This document shows, one piece after another, positions 1 through 11,000 of a DNA stretch of 64,000 nucleotides. The position numbers were made by a program, and so were the translations under genes. The notes beneath the pieces were generated by a model. The model worked only from the letters and a program-made list of their open reading frames with translations. It ran no database searches and had not been told where the DNA came from. Position 1 is the stretch's first letter, and each line of letters starts with the position of its first letter. Origin of the DNA: Actinostola sp. cb2023. Lineage: Eukaryota; Cnidaria; Anthozoa; Actiniaria; Actinostolidae. Location of the stretch: the NCBI GenBank assembly GCA_033675265.1, contig JAUJYZ010000670.1:1-64000 (forward strand). Reading direction: 5' to 3'.

Positions 1-184
1 CACAGGAATTACCTAAAGTTCCTATGGTACCAAGACAAACAACCCAGGGAAGGAATTATCGTAGAATACAGGATGAAGGTACACATATTCGGGAGCACAT
101 CATCGCCCGCAGTCGCCACTTACGGTCTAAGAAAGACCAGCTGAAGTCGAGAAGGCTAGCTTTGGTGCAGACGCTGCAGATTTA

Positions 185-1205
185 GTGAATATAAACTTCT
201 ACGTTGATGATGCCCTCAAATCCGTTCCTACTGAAGAAGACGCTGTTGATTTACTACACCGAACACAATCCATGCTGTCCACAGCAAACTTGCGCCTTCA
301 GAAGATAGCGTCGTCGAACCGCCAGGAAGCCATGGAGGCCTTTCCAAGTGAAGACCAAGCGTCTGATCTTCGCGACCTGGACCTAAGCAAGGACGCAGTT
401 CCGGTACAGAGATCCCTTGGTGTGTCTTGGGACTTGAAGACTGACGACTTCACATTCAAAGTTTCTACAGAAGTAGAAGAGAAGCCCTTCACACGGCAGG
501 GGAGTGCTATCAGTCGTGAACAGCCTGTATGACCCCTGGGTCTTGTCGCACCAGTTGTGATCAGAGGTAAAGCATTTTTGCGAGCTATGACGTCAAACCT
601 GAAACCACAAGACTGGGATGAGCCACTCCCAAAAAGAGTACAAGAAAGCCTGGGAAGCATGGCGCAGTTCTCTCGATGGCCTCACAGACCTCAAGGTGCA
701 ACGGTCCTACACCAAGCAAAGCCCTTACAAAAAACAGCAACCCGAAAAGAGATCCACACATTTGGCGATGCGTCCAGTGACTCTATTGCAGCAGTCTCTT
801 ATCTGAGAGTCGTGTGGCCTAACGGCCATGTAGATGTCTCCTTCATACTTGGCAAGGCTAAGCTGGCCCCAACCCGAGCAACGACCATCCCTCGTCTGGA
901 ATTATGTGCAGCAGTCCTAGCTACAGAAATCACCTTGCTGATCACCGAGGAGTTGGATGTGTGCCCTGGCAGTGTGACCTACTATACAGACAGCCGAGTC
1001 GTTCTTGGCTACTTTTAAGCAACGAAACCCGTCGTTTTCTATGTCTATGTGAGTAACCGTGTCGAATAGATAAGAAAGTCGTCAACCCCAGAACAATGGC
1101 GCTACGTATCCACAAACATTAACCCTGCTGACGTAGCAACCAGATCCATTGAAGCTGGCAGCCTTCCAAATACAATCTGGCACAGTGTACCAGATTTCCT
1201 CTACA
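185..1205 (+). pseudogene. BEL/Pao pol: end of reverse transcriptase plus RNase H, broken
   Basis: The first open segment (185-532) starts with NFYVDDALKSVPTEEDA, which holds the YVDD catalytic box of a BEL/Pao reverse transcriptase, and ends in the palm/connection region (VQRSLGVSWDL). The frame breaks near 530-560, where the family's conserved LYDPLG segment is split between frames. It resumes at 557-1018 with PTRATTIPRLELCAA and YTDSRVVLG, the RNase H-like part typical of Pao pol. A stop follows at 1016-1018 and another near 1066. The downstream family signature STNINPADVATRS is still legible around 1110-1155. I see at least one frameshift region and two in-frame stops, so this cannot make a working polymerase. 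Confidence 0.85.
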
Positions 1206-2828
1206 TGCACGACCTACAAGCGGACACACAGCTAGAAAGTATGGAACAGCAGATCCCAGATGATGACCCTGAAGTTTCGTCCACAGGTACAAGTCTTAGC
1301 TACAGAATTGGGGGTCGAAGCAAGGGGAGATTCACCAGGTTCTCTGGCTGGCCATCATTAGTGAGAGCGGTCTCCAAGATCATAACGGTTGCAAGGCTGT
1401 GGCACAAAGACACCAACGTTCAGACACAAAAGACAAGTTCGAAAAGCACGCACTATGGAAAAGGCAAGTATAACAATCTTCAGAAACATCCAACAAGAAT
1501 CCTACAGGAAGAGATGCAGTGTCTGTCGACAGGCAAGAAGTTACCAAGGAACAGCACCCTGCTGAAGCTCAACCCTACTATCAGTGCTGATGGTCTCCTA
1601 GTTGTATGCGGTCGCTTGGACAAAGCCACAGACCTCACTGATGAAGAGTGTCATCCAATTATCCTTCCAAGCTCTCATCACGCCACCATCCTGCTGGTCA
1701 AGCATCTACACACAAAGGTACAGCACCAAGGACGACACTTTACCCTCGGCATAATTATAAGTAGTGGCTTTTGGATCGTCTGGAGTCAGACGACTCGTAA
1801 GCAGCATCATGGACAAGTGTGTAAAGTGCAAGAAGCTGAGAGGACAAGTGCAGCAACAACTGATGGCTGACCTACCGACGGAACGCCTGACCCCATCACC
1901 ACCCATTACTTATGTGGGGCTGGACGTGTTTGGACCGTGGGAAGTGGTTGCAAGACGCAGAAGAGGTGGTTTAGCCCACAGCAAACGATGGGCAGTCAAA
2001 TTTACTTGTCTAACAACTAGAGCCATCCATATAGAAGTAATCGAGTCCATGGACACCTCTTGCTTCATTAACGCAATGAGGAGGTTTTTAGCCTTACGAG
2101 GACCAGCAATCCAGCTGCGTTCTGATCGCGGATCTAACTTCGTGGGAGCCTTCAACGAACTGCAGAAAGGTCAAGCGGTCAAAGCAGTTCACGATTATTT
2201 AGCTACAGAGAACTGTGATTGGGTCTTCAACCCTCTACACGCATCCCATGCGGGTGGTGTCTGGGAACGCATGATTGGAGTAGTAAGAAGGATTCTTGAC
2301 TCCATGCTCACTACAGTTGTAGCCAAACATCTCATTCATGAAGTGCTAACAACACTGATGGCAGAAATATCAGCCATAGTCAATGGAAGGCCCCTGGTAC
2401 TTCTTTCGTGTGACCCTACGGCACCAGAAGTTCTTACACCATCCACCATCCTAACACTAAAACCGCGAACGCTGAAAGCTGCTCCCGGTGACTTTGACAG
2501 CAAGCAATGGCGACAAGTACAACAACTGGCTAACCAGTTCTGGGCAAGATGGAGAAGAGAATATATCCACACCTTGCAAGAGAGACAGAAGTGGCACTAC
2601 GAAAGCCCCAACCTACAAGTGGGAGACTTGGTTCTCCTTCGTGACAAGGAAGTCGCCAGAAATTGTTGGCCAATGCCTTGGATTACACAAGTGTTTAAAG
2701 CTGCTGATGGCAAAGTCCGCAAGGTGGAGCTGATGACAGCGACAGAAGGAACACAGAGAGTCTACACAAGACCCATAACCGAGGTCGTCCTACTAAAGAC
2801 GCGAAGAGACCTCGAGCTTGGACAGTAA
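1205..2828 (+). pseudogene. BEL/Pao integrase with C-terminal DUF5641-like domain
   Basis: Two overlapping open segments (1205-1870 and 1764-2828) encode the integrase end of pol. The HHCC zinc-binding part is split: the histidines lie near HHATILLVKHLH in the first frame, and the CVKCKK cysteine pair lies at the start of the second. This places a frameshift around 1765-1800. The DDE catalytic residues are visible as D in YVGLDVFGPW, D in QLRSDRGSNF and E in GGVWERMIG. The C-terminal part (WARWRREY, VGDLVLLRD) matches the DUF5641-type tail found after BEL/Pao integrases. The 354-residue second segment is itself intact, but the zinc domain is separated from it, so the integrase is probably dead. 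Confidence 0.85.
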
Positions 2829-2875
2829 CAGTTATATATTATAGTTGATAGTGGTACATTGTACCAGGCGAGGAG

Positions 2876-3074
2876 TGTGATGTCTCTCCCCTCCCCCCTT
2901 AGGTTGGCGATTCGCGCTATTTATCAACTTTTTGTAAACTGGTGCATTTTGGCACGTTTGACCAGTTAGTTTGCTTCGCTCGACAAGAGAGCACTCTTTT
3001 TTTACCTTTCGGAACGAATAAAGTGAGAAATTAAACGAGAATGGTTCCATGGTTAAACTGCTGGCTATGTTACA
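2876..3074 (+). repeat. Candidate 3' LTR of the BEL/Pao element
   Basis: A purine-rich stretch (AGGCGAGGAG) at 2866-2875 looks like a polypurine tract. It is followed by TGTGATG, and the stretch ends with GTTACA at 3069-3074, giving TGT...ACA-type LTR ends. An AATAAA-like signal sits near 3016. The partner 5' LTR is not in the window, so the exact borders are inferred. Confidence 0.5.
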
Positions 3075-3430
3075 ACTAAGAGTCAGAACAAACATGGGAT
3101 GATCCAGCTGATTCGTTATCAACCACTACCTTACCGGCGGCCGCCATAACTAAGAAGCCATCGTTTTCTCCGATTAAATACAAAACGTATAAACTTGACT
3201 TCAAACCAAAAATAACTACTTCTGACATATACGAAATAACAATCAGTCTTAGCACACTGAACAAGTATAATATTCTAGAGTGCAAGATTACAAGATTACA
3301 ATGATATCATTCGATCGGGCATTCGATATATTAACACACTGAATTTGAATTGTCCTCGGGTCTCTTGAAATGACTGACTGACTGACTCAATGACTTTGTT
3401 TTATGTGTGTGTTTGTTTTTGTTTCATTAC

Positions 3431-3556
3431 CTGAGCCGCAGAATCCACAACTCTTTTTGCATTGCTTCTCCATGAAGGTAGTAAATTTACCGATTATACA
3501 GTAACCATCTCCAGCCCATTTAGGACACGAGGAGCCGTTTTCATCGACACAGTCAA
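3431..3556 (-). CDS. ShKT domain exon (second in gene order)
   Basis: This 126-nt exon is flanked by a strong acceptor (TTGTTGTTGTTCAG) and donor (G|GTAATG). It encodes one ShKT domain of about 41 residues with six cysteines: DCVDENGSSC, DGYC, QCKKSCGFC. The spacing, including the final CxxSCGxC, is the ShK/SXC signature. It starts in phase 1 and ends in phase 1, so the exon is symmetrical and can be duplicated without breaking the frame. The ShK fold occurs both in potassium-channel toxins and as an accessory domain on metallopeptidases; here the context makes it an astacin accessory domain. Its twin is at 7912-8043. Confidence 0.9.
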
Positions 3557-3593
3557 CTGAACAACAACAAAAAGAATTGGCACTAATTTATAA

Positions 3594-4470
3594 CAACAAA
3601 TCTAAATACATTAATTAGAGCAAAGTAATCATATAAATAGGCACAGATTAATTGCAAATCTAAATACAATGATTAGAGCAAAGTAATAATATAAATAGGC
3701 ACAGATTAATTGCAAATCTAAATACAATGATTAGAGCAAAGTAATAATATAAATAGGCACAGATTAATTGCAAATCTAAATACAATGATTAGAACAAAGT
3801 AATAATATAAATAGGCACAGATTAATTGCAAATCTAAATGCAATGATTAGAGCAAAGTAATAATATAAATAGGCACATATTAATTGCAAATCTAAATACA
3901 ATAATTAGAGCAAAGTAATAATATAAATAGGCACAGATTAATTGCAAATCTAAATGCAATGATTAGAGCAAAGTAATAATATAAATAGGCACATATTAAT
4001 TGCAAATCTAAATACAATAATTAGAACAAAGTAATAATATAATTAGGCACAGATTAATTGCAAATCTAAATGCAATGATTAGAGCAAAGTAATAATATAA
4101 ATAGGCACAGATTAATTGCAAATCTAAATACAATAATTAGAACAAAGTAATAATATAAATAGGCACAGATTAATTGCAAATCTAAATACAATAATTAGAA
4201 CAAAGTAATAATATAAATAGGCACAGATTAATTGCAAATCTAAATACAATAATTAGAACAAAGTAATAATATAAATAGGCACAGATTAATTGTAAATCTA
4301 AATACAATAATCAGAGCAAAGTAATAATATAAATAGGCACAAATTAATTGCAAATCTAAATACAATAATTAGAGCAACGTAATAATTTAAATAGGCACAG
4401 ATTAATTTCAAATCTAAATACAATAATTAGAGCAAAGTAATAATATAAATAGGCACAGATTAATTGCACA
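3594..4470. repeat. 58-bp minisatellite, short array (about 15 units)
   Basis: Tandem units of about 58 bp contain ATAGGCACAGATTAATTG and CAAATCTAAATACAA, with light divergence between units. The array sits in the intron directly upstream (gene sense) of the ShKT exon at 3431-3556. The same unit forms the much larger array upstream of the other ShKT exon. Confidence 0.95.
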
Positions 4471-4479
4471 ATGCGGGTC

Positions 4480-4600
4480 AACCTCGTCCCCAGGTCCCTC
4501 TCAGTCAATCGGGCAGGATCCTGGGGACGAGTTTGAATAAATTAAATAATAATAATAAAGGCCATGTGTCCAAGCCCATGATACATTGCGCGCACACTGA
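4480..4600. repeat. Edge segment shared with 13338-13410
   Basis: The end of the short 58-bp array is followed by GGCAGGATCCTGG, a GACGAG segment and CCAAGCCCATGATACATTG. The same words in the same order follow the long array at 13338-13410. This marks the outer border of a duplicated cassette (array plus ShKT exon plus TGAC tract). Confidence 0.75.
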
Positions 4601-4805
4601 CTGACTAACTGACACTGGATCAATTGACTGACTGGCTGCGTCAATGCATGACTGACTGACTGAGTCACTCAATGACTGACTGACTGACTGACTGACTAAA
4701 TGACTGACTGGCTCACTGGCTCAATTAACTGACTGACTGAGTCAATGACTGACTGACTGTTTGACTCAATGACTCAGACTGGCTAACTGGCTCAATTGAC
4801 TGAAA
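4595..4805. repeat. Imperfect (TGAC)n microsatellite
   Basis: This is a degenerate TGAC/CTGA tetranucleotide run with TCAATGAC interruptions. It matches the tract at 7516-7875 and flanks the left end of the fold-back element. Confidence 0.9.
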
Positions 4806-4929
4806 TACTGGGAGCAACAGTGTGAAATACATGTGAAATGCATGGGAAAAACATGTGAAAAAACATCACCATGTGAAATAACATTTGAAATTTTTGGTGT
4901 GAAATATACACTGCATGTGAAAAACCATT

Positions 4930-5325
4930 GGATAAGTTTCACATGCATGTGAAAAATGTTTACTGACATTAATACCATGTGAAAATGCATGTGAAAGTCA
5001 CTGGAGAATTTTCACATGCATGTGAAAAATGTTTACTGACATTAATACCATGTGAAAATACATGTGAAAACCATTGGAAAATTTTCACATGCATGTGAAA
5101 AATGTTTACTGACATTATACCATGTGAAAATGCATGTCAAAGTCACTGGAGAATTTTCACATGCATGTGAAAAATGTTTACTGACATTATACCATGTGAA
5201 AATGCATGTGAAAGTCACTGGATAATTTTCACATGCATGTGAAAAATGTTTACTGACATTATACCATGTGAAAATGCATGTGAAAGTCACTGGAGAATTT
5301 TCACATGCATATGAAACTGAAATGT
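4930..5325. repeat. 73-bp minisatellite with the palindrome TTCACATGCATGTGAA
   Basis: About five units of 73 bp each carry the perfect 16-bp palindrome TTCACATGCATGTGAA and the segment AATGTTTACTGACATTA. These are the left subterminal repeats of the fold-back element. Confidence 0.9.
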
Positions 5326-5989
5326 TTACTGACTTAAAAAGAATTCAATAACCTATGAAATGTTTTACCCATATAATAATATACAAGCAATAATTTCAGA
5401 CATGCAAGGAAGTGGGGCAGCCACAGAAAAAAGGGTGGAAGGGATAAGTTACATCATTGGAGATTTCTACCAGAAAAATACTATTTAGAGTCCAACCTCA
5501 CGAAAACCAAATGCCCAGTTAGATGTTTAATTGCAAATTTAGTTACACTAAAAAAAAATACATGTAGCTAGGTATATATTCCAAATCTGAAAAAGGTGTT
5601 TGGTAAAACTATGCACTTGAACAGCAGCAATTAAACTAAGATTATACTCACTTTAATTTTAATACTTGGATAGTCATAACTCATCAGTTCATTTGCCTGG
5701 ATTTTTCCAAGATTTTCTCCTATTGAACTTTGGACTTCTTATTATTGGGAAGACTGAAGATTATTACATAGAATTTCTCTTGGTATTTTTTTTGCTAATT
5801 TAGACAAAAGTTTATATTTTTTACTCCTGCCTTTTTACCACACATGCACTGCTGTTTGGCAGCCATTTTTGATGAAGACACAAATTATATGGTCAGCAGT
5901 CTTCGATCACATGACTAAAAAATACGGCTGCTGATTGGTCCGTGACGCGTGTGCACAAAAGAGCGGGAAACACGAAGAGACTTGTGAGT

Positions 5990-6060
5990 TTGCAGTGTTT
6001 GAACAAGATCTCAAGAAACTCTGGTGTTTTTTATTCATTTTCATGCCGGTAAGAGAGACT
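5990..6060 (+). promoter_or_regulatory. Possible promoter/first-exon-like patch inside the fold-back element
   Basis: An inverted CCAAT box (GATTGGTC at about 5935) and GC-richer sequence precede TTCATGCCGGTAAGAG, a short ATG with a consensus splice donor. No downstream coding frame was recognised, so this is only a weak suggestion that the element carries promoter-like sequence. Confidence 0.2.
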
Positions 6061-6959
6061 GTTTAGCTATTTTTGAAGTAAGAAGTACAGGGAAAACAGC
6101 TTGGCAAACCTCTACATGTCTTTCAGGCGCATTGGAAGAGAATAACTTGAATAAAATGACTTCCTTCGATCTCTATTCGTACTCTCTAGCAAATCTGTAA
6201 GTACCACAACAATTTTAAATACTAAAGAGGTTTTCCTGTAATTATTTGTCGATAAATAAAGATAAAAAGTCCAGATAAATGCATTTTACTGACTAATGGT
6301 CTAGTTTAAGCCAATTATATATTTGGATTGACCTATCTGATGATAATGTGTGAGTGTGTCTTGAACAGTCACATCAAACTCTTTTTACATTTTTAGAATA
6401 GCTATATTAAAGTTTGGCCTATTTGAATGACTGTCTTTATTATTTCTACTTAGTTTCAGGCATTCATTGTTCAACAAGCTAATGAAGCAAATGAAAGATT
6501 TGGTTACAAGCATTGTTAGCCTGACAAAAATATGGTAGACAGAAAAGCTAAGTTCAACACTTTGACTTTGACAGCAAACAAATGCATGCATATGTAAAAC
6601 ATATAGCTTAAGTTAATAGCTTAGATAAATTATATATACACATCATATTATTAAACTATTGATCATTCTTTGTACAACAAGATGTATGTGGGCTTGCATT
6701 AAAATGATAAGTTGTATTATTACTCTATTATTTATATAAATTATAAACTAATTGACAATCGATCATTACTGAGTTTTAAAAATATGACTTTTGAATTTTC
6801 GAAACTTGTGAATCTGTGAAAGTATCAGCTGTGAAAGCGTAGTCTCCTTTTTCAGGTGAATTTTCAGGTGAAATAAATGATAACATTTACTTGTCTCATG
6901 AATGACTATTTATAATTCATACTTATGATATTAATGGTATGTATATATACTGGAATGGC

Positions 6960-7500
6960 ATATTTCACATGAAATTCACATGCTCATGCAGTATGTAATA
7001 CCATGTGAAATGGAGAACCCCAGTTGACGCACATACTTTTCACATGCTTTTTTCACATGTAAAGCATGTGAAAGAACATGTGAAATGTGTTATATATTTT
7101 CACATACTTTTCACACTTATTTCACATGCTTTAATAACCACGTGAAAAGGAGGGCACCAGTTCACTTTTTCACATGCTTTTTTCACATGTAAAGCATGTG
7201 AAAGAACATGTGAAATGTGCTATATATTTTCACATACTTTTCACACTTATTTCACATGCTAATATAACCATGTGAAAAGGAGGACACCAGTTCACATGCT
7301 TTTTCACATGCTTTTTTCACATGTAAAGCATGTGAAAGAACATGTGAAATGTGTGTTAGATATTTCACACTTATTTCACATGCGAAAAGAAGGACACCAA
7401 TTCACATGCTTTTTCACATGCTTTTTCACATGTAAAGCATGTGAAAGAACATGTGAAATGTGTTAGATATTTTCACATACTTTTCACACCTATTTCACAC
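6960..7500. repeat. Right subterminal hairpin repeats of the fold-back element
   Basis: Roughly four imperfect units of about 120 bp combine TTCACATGC, TTCACATGTAAAGCATGTGAA (an inverted repeat) and GAACATGTGAAATGTG. These mirror the left end and can fold into many hairpins. Confidence 0.85.
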
Positions 7501-7515
7501 TGTTGCTCCCCAGTA

Positions 7516-7875
7516 GTCAATGACTGACTGACTCACTTACTTAATGACTGACTTGCTGACTGACTAACTCAATAATAATGGCTGACTTAATTGATTGGCT
7601 CACCGACTGACTGACTCACTGGCTCAATTGACTGACTGACTACTGGGTCAATGACTGACTGACTTACTTACTCAATGACACAATGACTGTCTGACTGACT
7701 CAATGACTGACTGACTGACTGACTGACTCAATGACTGACTGACTGACTGACTCAATGACTGACTGACTCAATTGACTGACTGACTCAATGACTGACTGAA
7801 TGACTGACTCAATGACTGACTGACTGACTGACTGACTGACTGACTGACTGACTGACTGACTGACTGACTCAATGA
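7516..7875. repeat. (TGAC)n microsatellite
   Basis: A long TGAC tract with TCAATGAC interruptions is purest at 7800-7870. It lies about 35 bases downstream (gene sense) of the ShKT exon donor. The other ShKT exon has a related, much shorter tract at about 3370-3395. Confidence 0.95.
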
Positions 7876-7911
7876 CTTTGTTTTATTGTTTGTTTGTATT
7901 TGCTTCATTAC

Positions 7912-8043
7912 CTGGGAGGCAGAATCCACAACTCTTTCTACAAGACTTCTCCATGGAGGTAGTATATTTAGGGTCTATACAGTAACCATCTACAGCCCAT
8001 TGAGGACACGAGGCGAGGTATTGCAATTGATTGACACAGCCAA
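7912..8043 (-). CDS. ShKT domain exon (first in gene order)
   Basis: A 132-nt phase 1-1 exon lies between acceptor TTATTGTTGTTCAG and donor G|GTAATG. It encodes a six-cysteine ShKT domain: GCVNQLQYLASC, then VDGYC and KSCRKSCGFC. It is clearly paralogous to the exon at 3431-3556; flanking intron ends are also alike, so exon and flanks were duplicated together. It joins in frame to the proline-rich linker that ends the exon at 15993. Confidence 0.9.
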
Positions 8044-8082
8044 CTGAACAACAATAAAAAGAAGTGGCACTAATTTATACCA

Positions 8083-11000
8083 AAAATTGCAAATCTAAAT
8101 ACAATAATTAGAGCAAAGTAATAATATAAATAGGCACAGATTAATTGCAAATCTAAATACAATAATTAGAGCAAAGTAATCATATAAACAGGCACAGATT
8201 AATTGCAAATCTAAATACAATAATTAGAGCAAAGTAATCATATAAATAGGCACAGATTAATTGTAAATCTAAATGCCATAATTAGAGCAAAGTAAAAATA
8301 TAAATAGGCACAGATTAATTGCAAATCTAAATGCAATAATTAGAGCAAAGTAAAAATATAAATAGGCACAGATTAATTGCAAATCTAAATACAATAATTA
8401 AGGCAAAGTAATACTATATATAGGCACATATTAATTGTAAATCTAAATACAATAATTAGAGCAAAGTAATAATATAAATAGGCACAGATTAATTGCAAAT
8501 CTAAATACAATAATAAGGCTAAGTAATACTATAAATAGGCACAGATTAATTGTAAATCTAAATACAATAATTAGAGCAAAGTAATAATATAAATAGGCAC
8601 AGATTAATTGCAAATCTAAATACAATAATTAGAGCAAAGTAATAATATAAATAGGCACAGATTAATTGCAAATCTAAATACAATAATTAGAGCAAAGTAG
8701 TAATGTAATATAAATAGGCACAGATTAATACAATAGTTAGAGCAAAGTAATAATATAAATAGGCACAGATTAATTGTAAATCTAAATACAATAATTAGAA
8801 CAAAGTAATAATATAAATAGGCACAGATTAATTGTAAATCTAAATACAATAATTAGAGCAAAGTAATAATATAAATAGGCACAGATTAATACAATAATTA
8901 GAGCAAAGTAATACTATAAATAGGCACAGATTAATTGTAAATCTAAATACAATAATTAGAACAAAGTAATAATATAAATAGGCACAGATTAATTGTAAAT
9001 CTAAATACAATAATTAGAGCAAAGTAATAATATAAATAGGCACAGATTAATTGCAAATCTAAATACAATAATTAGAGCAAAGTAATAATATAAATAGGCA
9101 CAGATTAATTGTAAATCTAAATACAATAATTAGAGAAAAGTAACAATATAAATAGGCACAGATTAATTGCAAATCTAAATACAATAATTAGAGCAAAGTA
9201 ATAATATAAATAGGCACAGATTAATTGCAAATCTAAATACAATAATTAAGGCAAAGTAATACTATAAATAGACACAGATTAATTGTAAATCTAAATACAA
9301 TAATTAGAGCAAAGTAATAATATAAATAGGCACAGATTAATTGTAAATCTAAATACAATAATTAGAGCAAAGTAACAATATAAATAGGCACAGATTAATT
9401 GCAAATCTAAATACAATAATTAGAGCAAAGTAATAATATAAATAGGCACAGATTAATTGTAAATCTAAATACAATAATTAGAGAAAAGTAACAATATAAA
9501 TAGGCACAGATTAATTGCAAATCTAAATACAATAATTAGAGCAAAGTAATAATATAAATAGGCACAGATTAATTGCAAATCTAAATACAATAATTAAGGC
9601 AAAGTAATACTATAAATAGACACAGATTAATTGTAAATCTAAATACAATAATTAGAGCAAAGTAATAATATAAATAGGCACAGATTAATTGTAAATCTAA
9701 ATACAATAATTAGAGCAAAGTAACAATATAAATAGACACAGATTAATTGTAAATCTAAATACAATAATTAGAGCAAAGTAATAATATAAATAGGCACAGA
9801 TTAATTGTAAATCTAAATACAATAATTAGAGCAAAGTAACAATATAGATAGGCACAGATTAATTGCAAATCTAAATACAATAATTAGAGCAAAGTAATAA
9901 TATAAATAGGCACAGATTAATTGTAAATCTAAATACAATAATTAGAGCAAAGTAATAATATAAATAGGCACAGATTAATTGTAAATCTAAATACAATAAT
10001 TAGAGCAAAGTAACAATATAAATAGGCACAGATTAATTGTAAATCTAAATACAATAATTAGAGCACAAGTAATAATATAAATAGGCACAGATTAATTGCA
10101 AATCTAAATACAATAATTAGAGCACAAGTAACAATTTAAATAGACACAGATTAATTGTAAATCTAAATACAATAATTAGAGCACAAGTAATAATATAAAT
10201 AGACACAGATTAATTGGAGATCTAAATACAATAATTAGAGCACAAGTAACAATATAAATAGACACAGATTAATTGTCAATCTAAATACAATAATTAGAGC
10301 AAAGTAATAATATAAATAGGCACAGATTAATTGTAAATCTAAATACAATAATTAGAGAAAAGTAACAATATAAATAGGCACAGATTAATTGCAAATCTAA
10401 ATACAATAATTAGAGCAAAGTAATAATATAAATAGGCACAGATTAATTGCAAATCTAAATACAATAATTAAGGCAAAGTAATACTATAAATAGACACAGA
10501 TTAATTGTAAATCTAAATACAATAATTAGAGCAAAGTAATAATATAAATAGGCACAGATTAATTGTAAATCTAAATACAATAATTAGAGCAAAGTAACAA
10601 TATAAATAGACACAGATTAATTGTAAATCTAAATACAATAATTAGAGCAAAGTAATAATATAAATAGGCACAGATTAATTGTAAATCTAAATACAATAAT
10701 TAGAGCAAAGTAACAATATAAATAGGCACAGATTAATTGTAAATCTAAATACAATAATTAGAGCAAAGTAATAATATAAATAGGCACAGATTAATTGTAA
10801 ATCTAAATACAATAATTAGAGCAAAGTAATAATATAAATAGGCACAGATTAATTGTAAATCTAAATACAATAATTAGAGCAAAGTAACAATATAAATAGG
10901 CACAGATTAATTGTAAATCTAAATACAATAATTAGAGCACAAGTAATAATATAAATAGGTACAGATTAATTGCAAATCTAAATACAATAATTAGAGCACA

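Larger units (their letters stand above)
1..3074 (+). mobile_element. BEL/Pao LTR retrotransposon, 5'-truncated and decayed
   Basis: The coding order is RT end (FYVDD box), RNase H, zinc-binding integrase and a C-terminal DUF5641-like domain, followed by a candidate 3' LTR. This is the BEL/Pao arrangement. Gag, protease and most of the RT lie outside the window or are lost; bases 1-184 show no readable domain. Stops and frameshifts in the RT/RNase H part show that the copy is dead, although the integrase frame is still open. Confidence 0.85.
4806..7515. mobile_element. Fold-back DNA element with TTCACATG subterminal repeats
   Basis: The left end reads TACTGGGAGCAACAGTG. The right end is its reverse complement with one extra G (TACTGGGGAGCAACAGTG on the minus strand), and the match continues through TGAAATA. 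Inside both ends lie arrays built from TTCACATG/CATGTGAA words. The middle (5340-6950) is unique, AT-rich and has no convincing coding frame. The insertion sits in a TGAC tract inside the astacin-ShKT gene. A TA target duplication is possible, since both ends border TA. The superfamily is not assignable. Confidence 0.7.
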
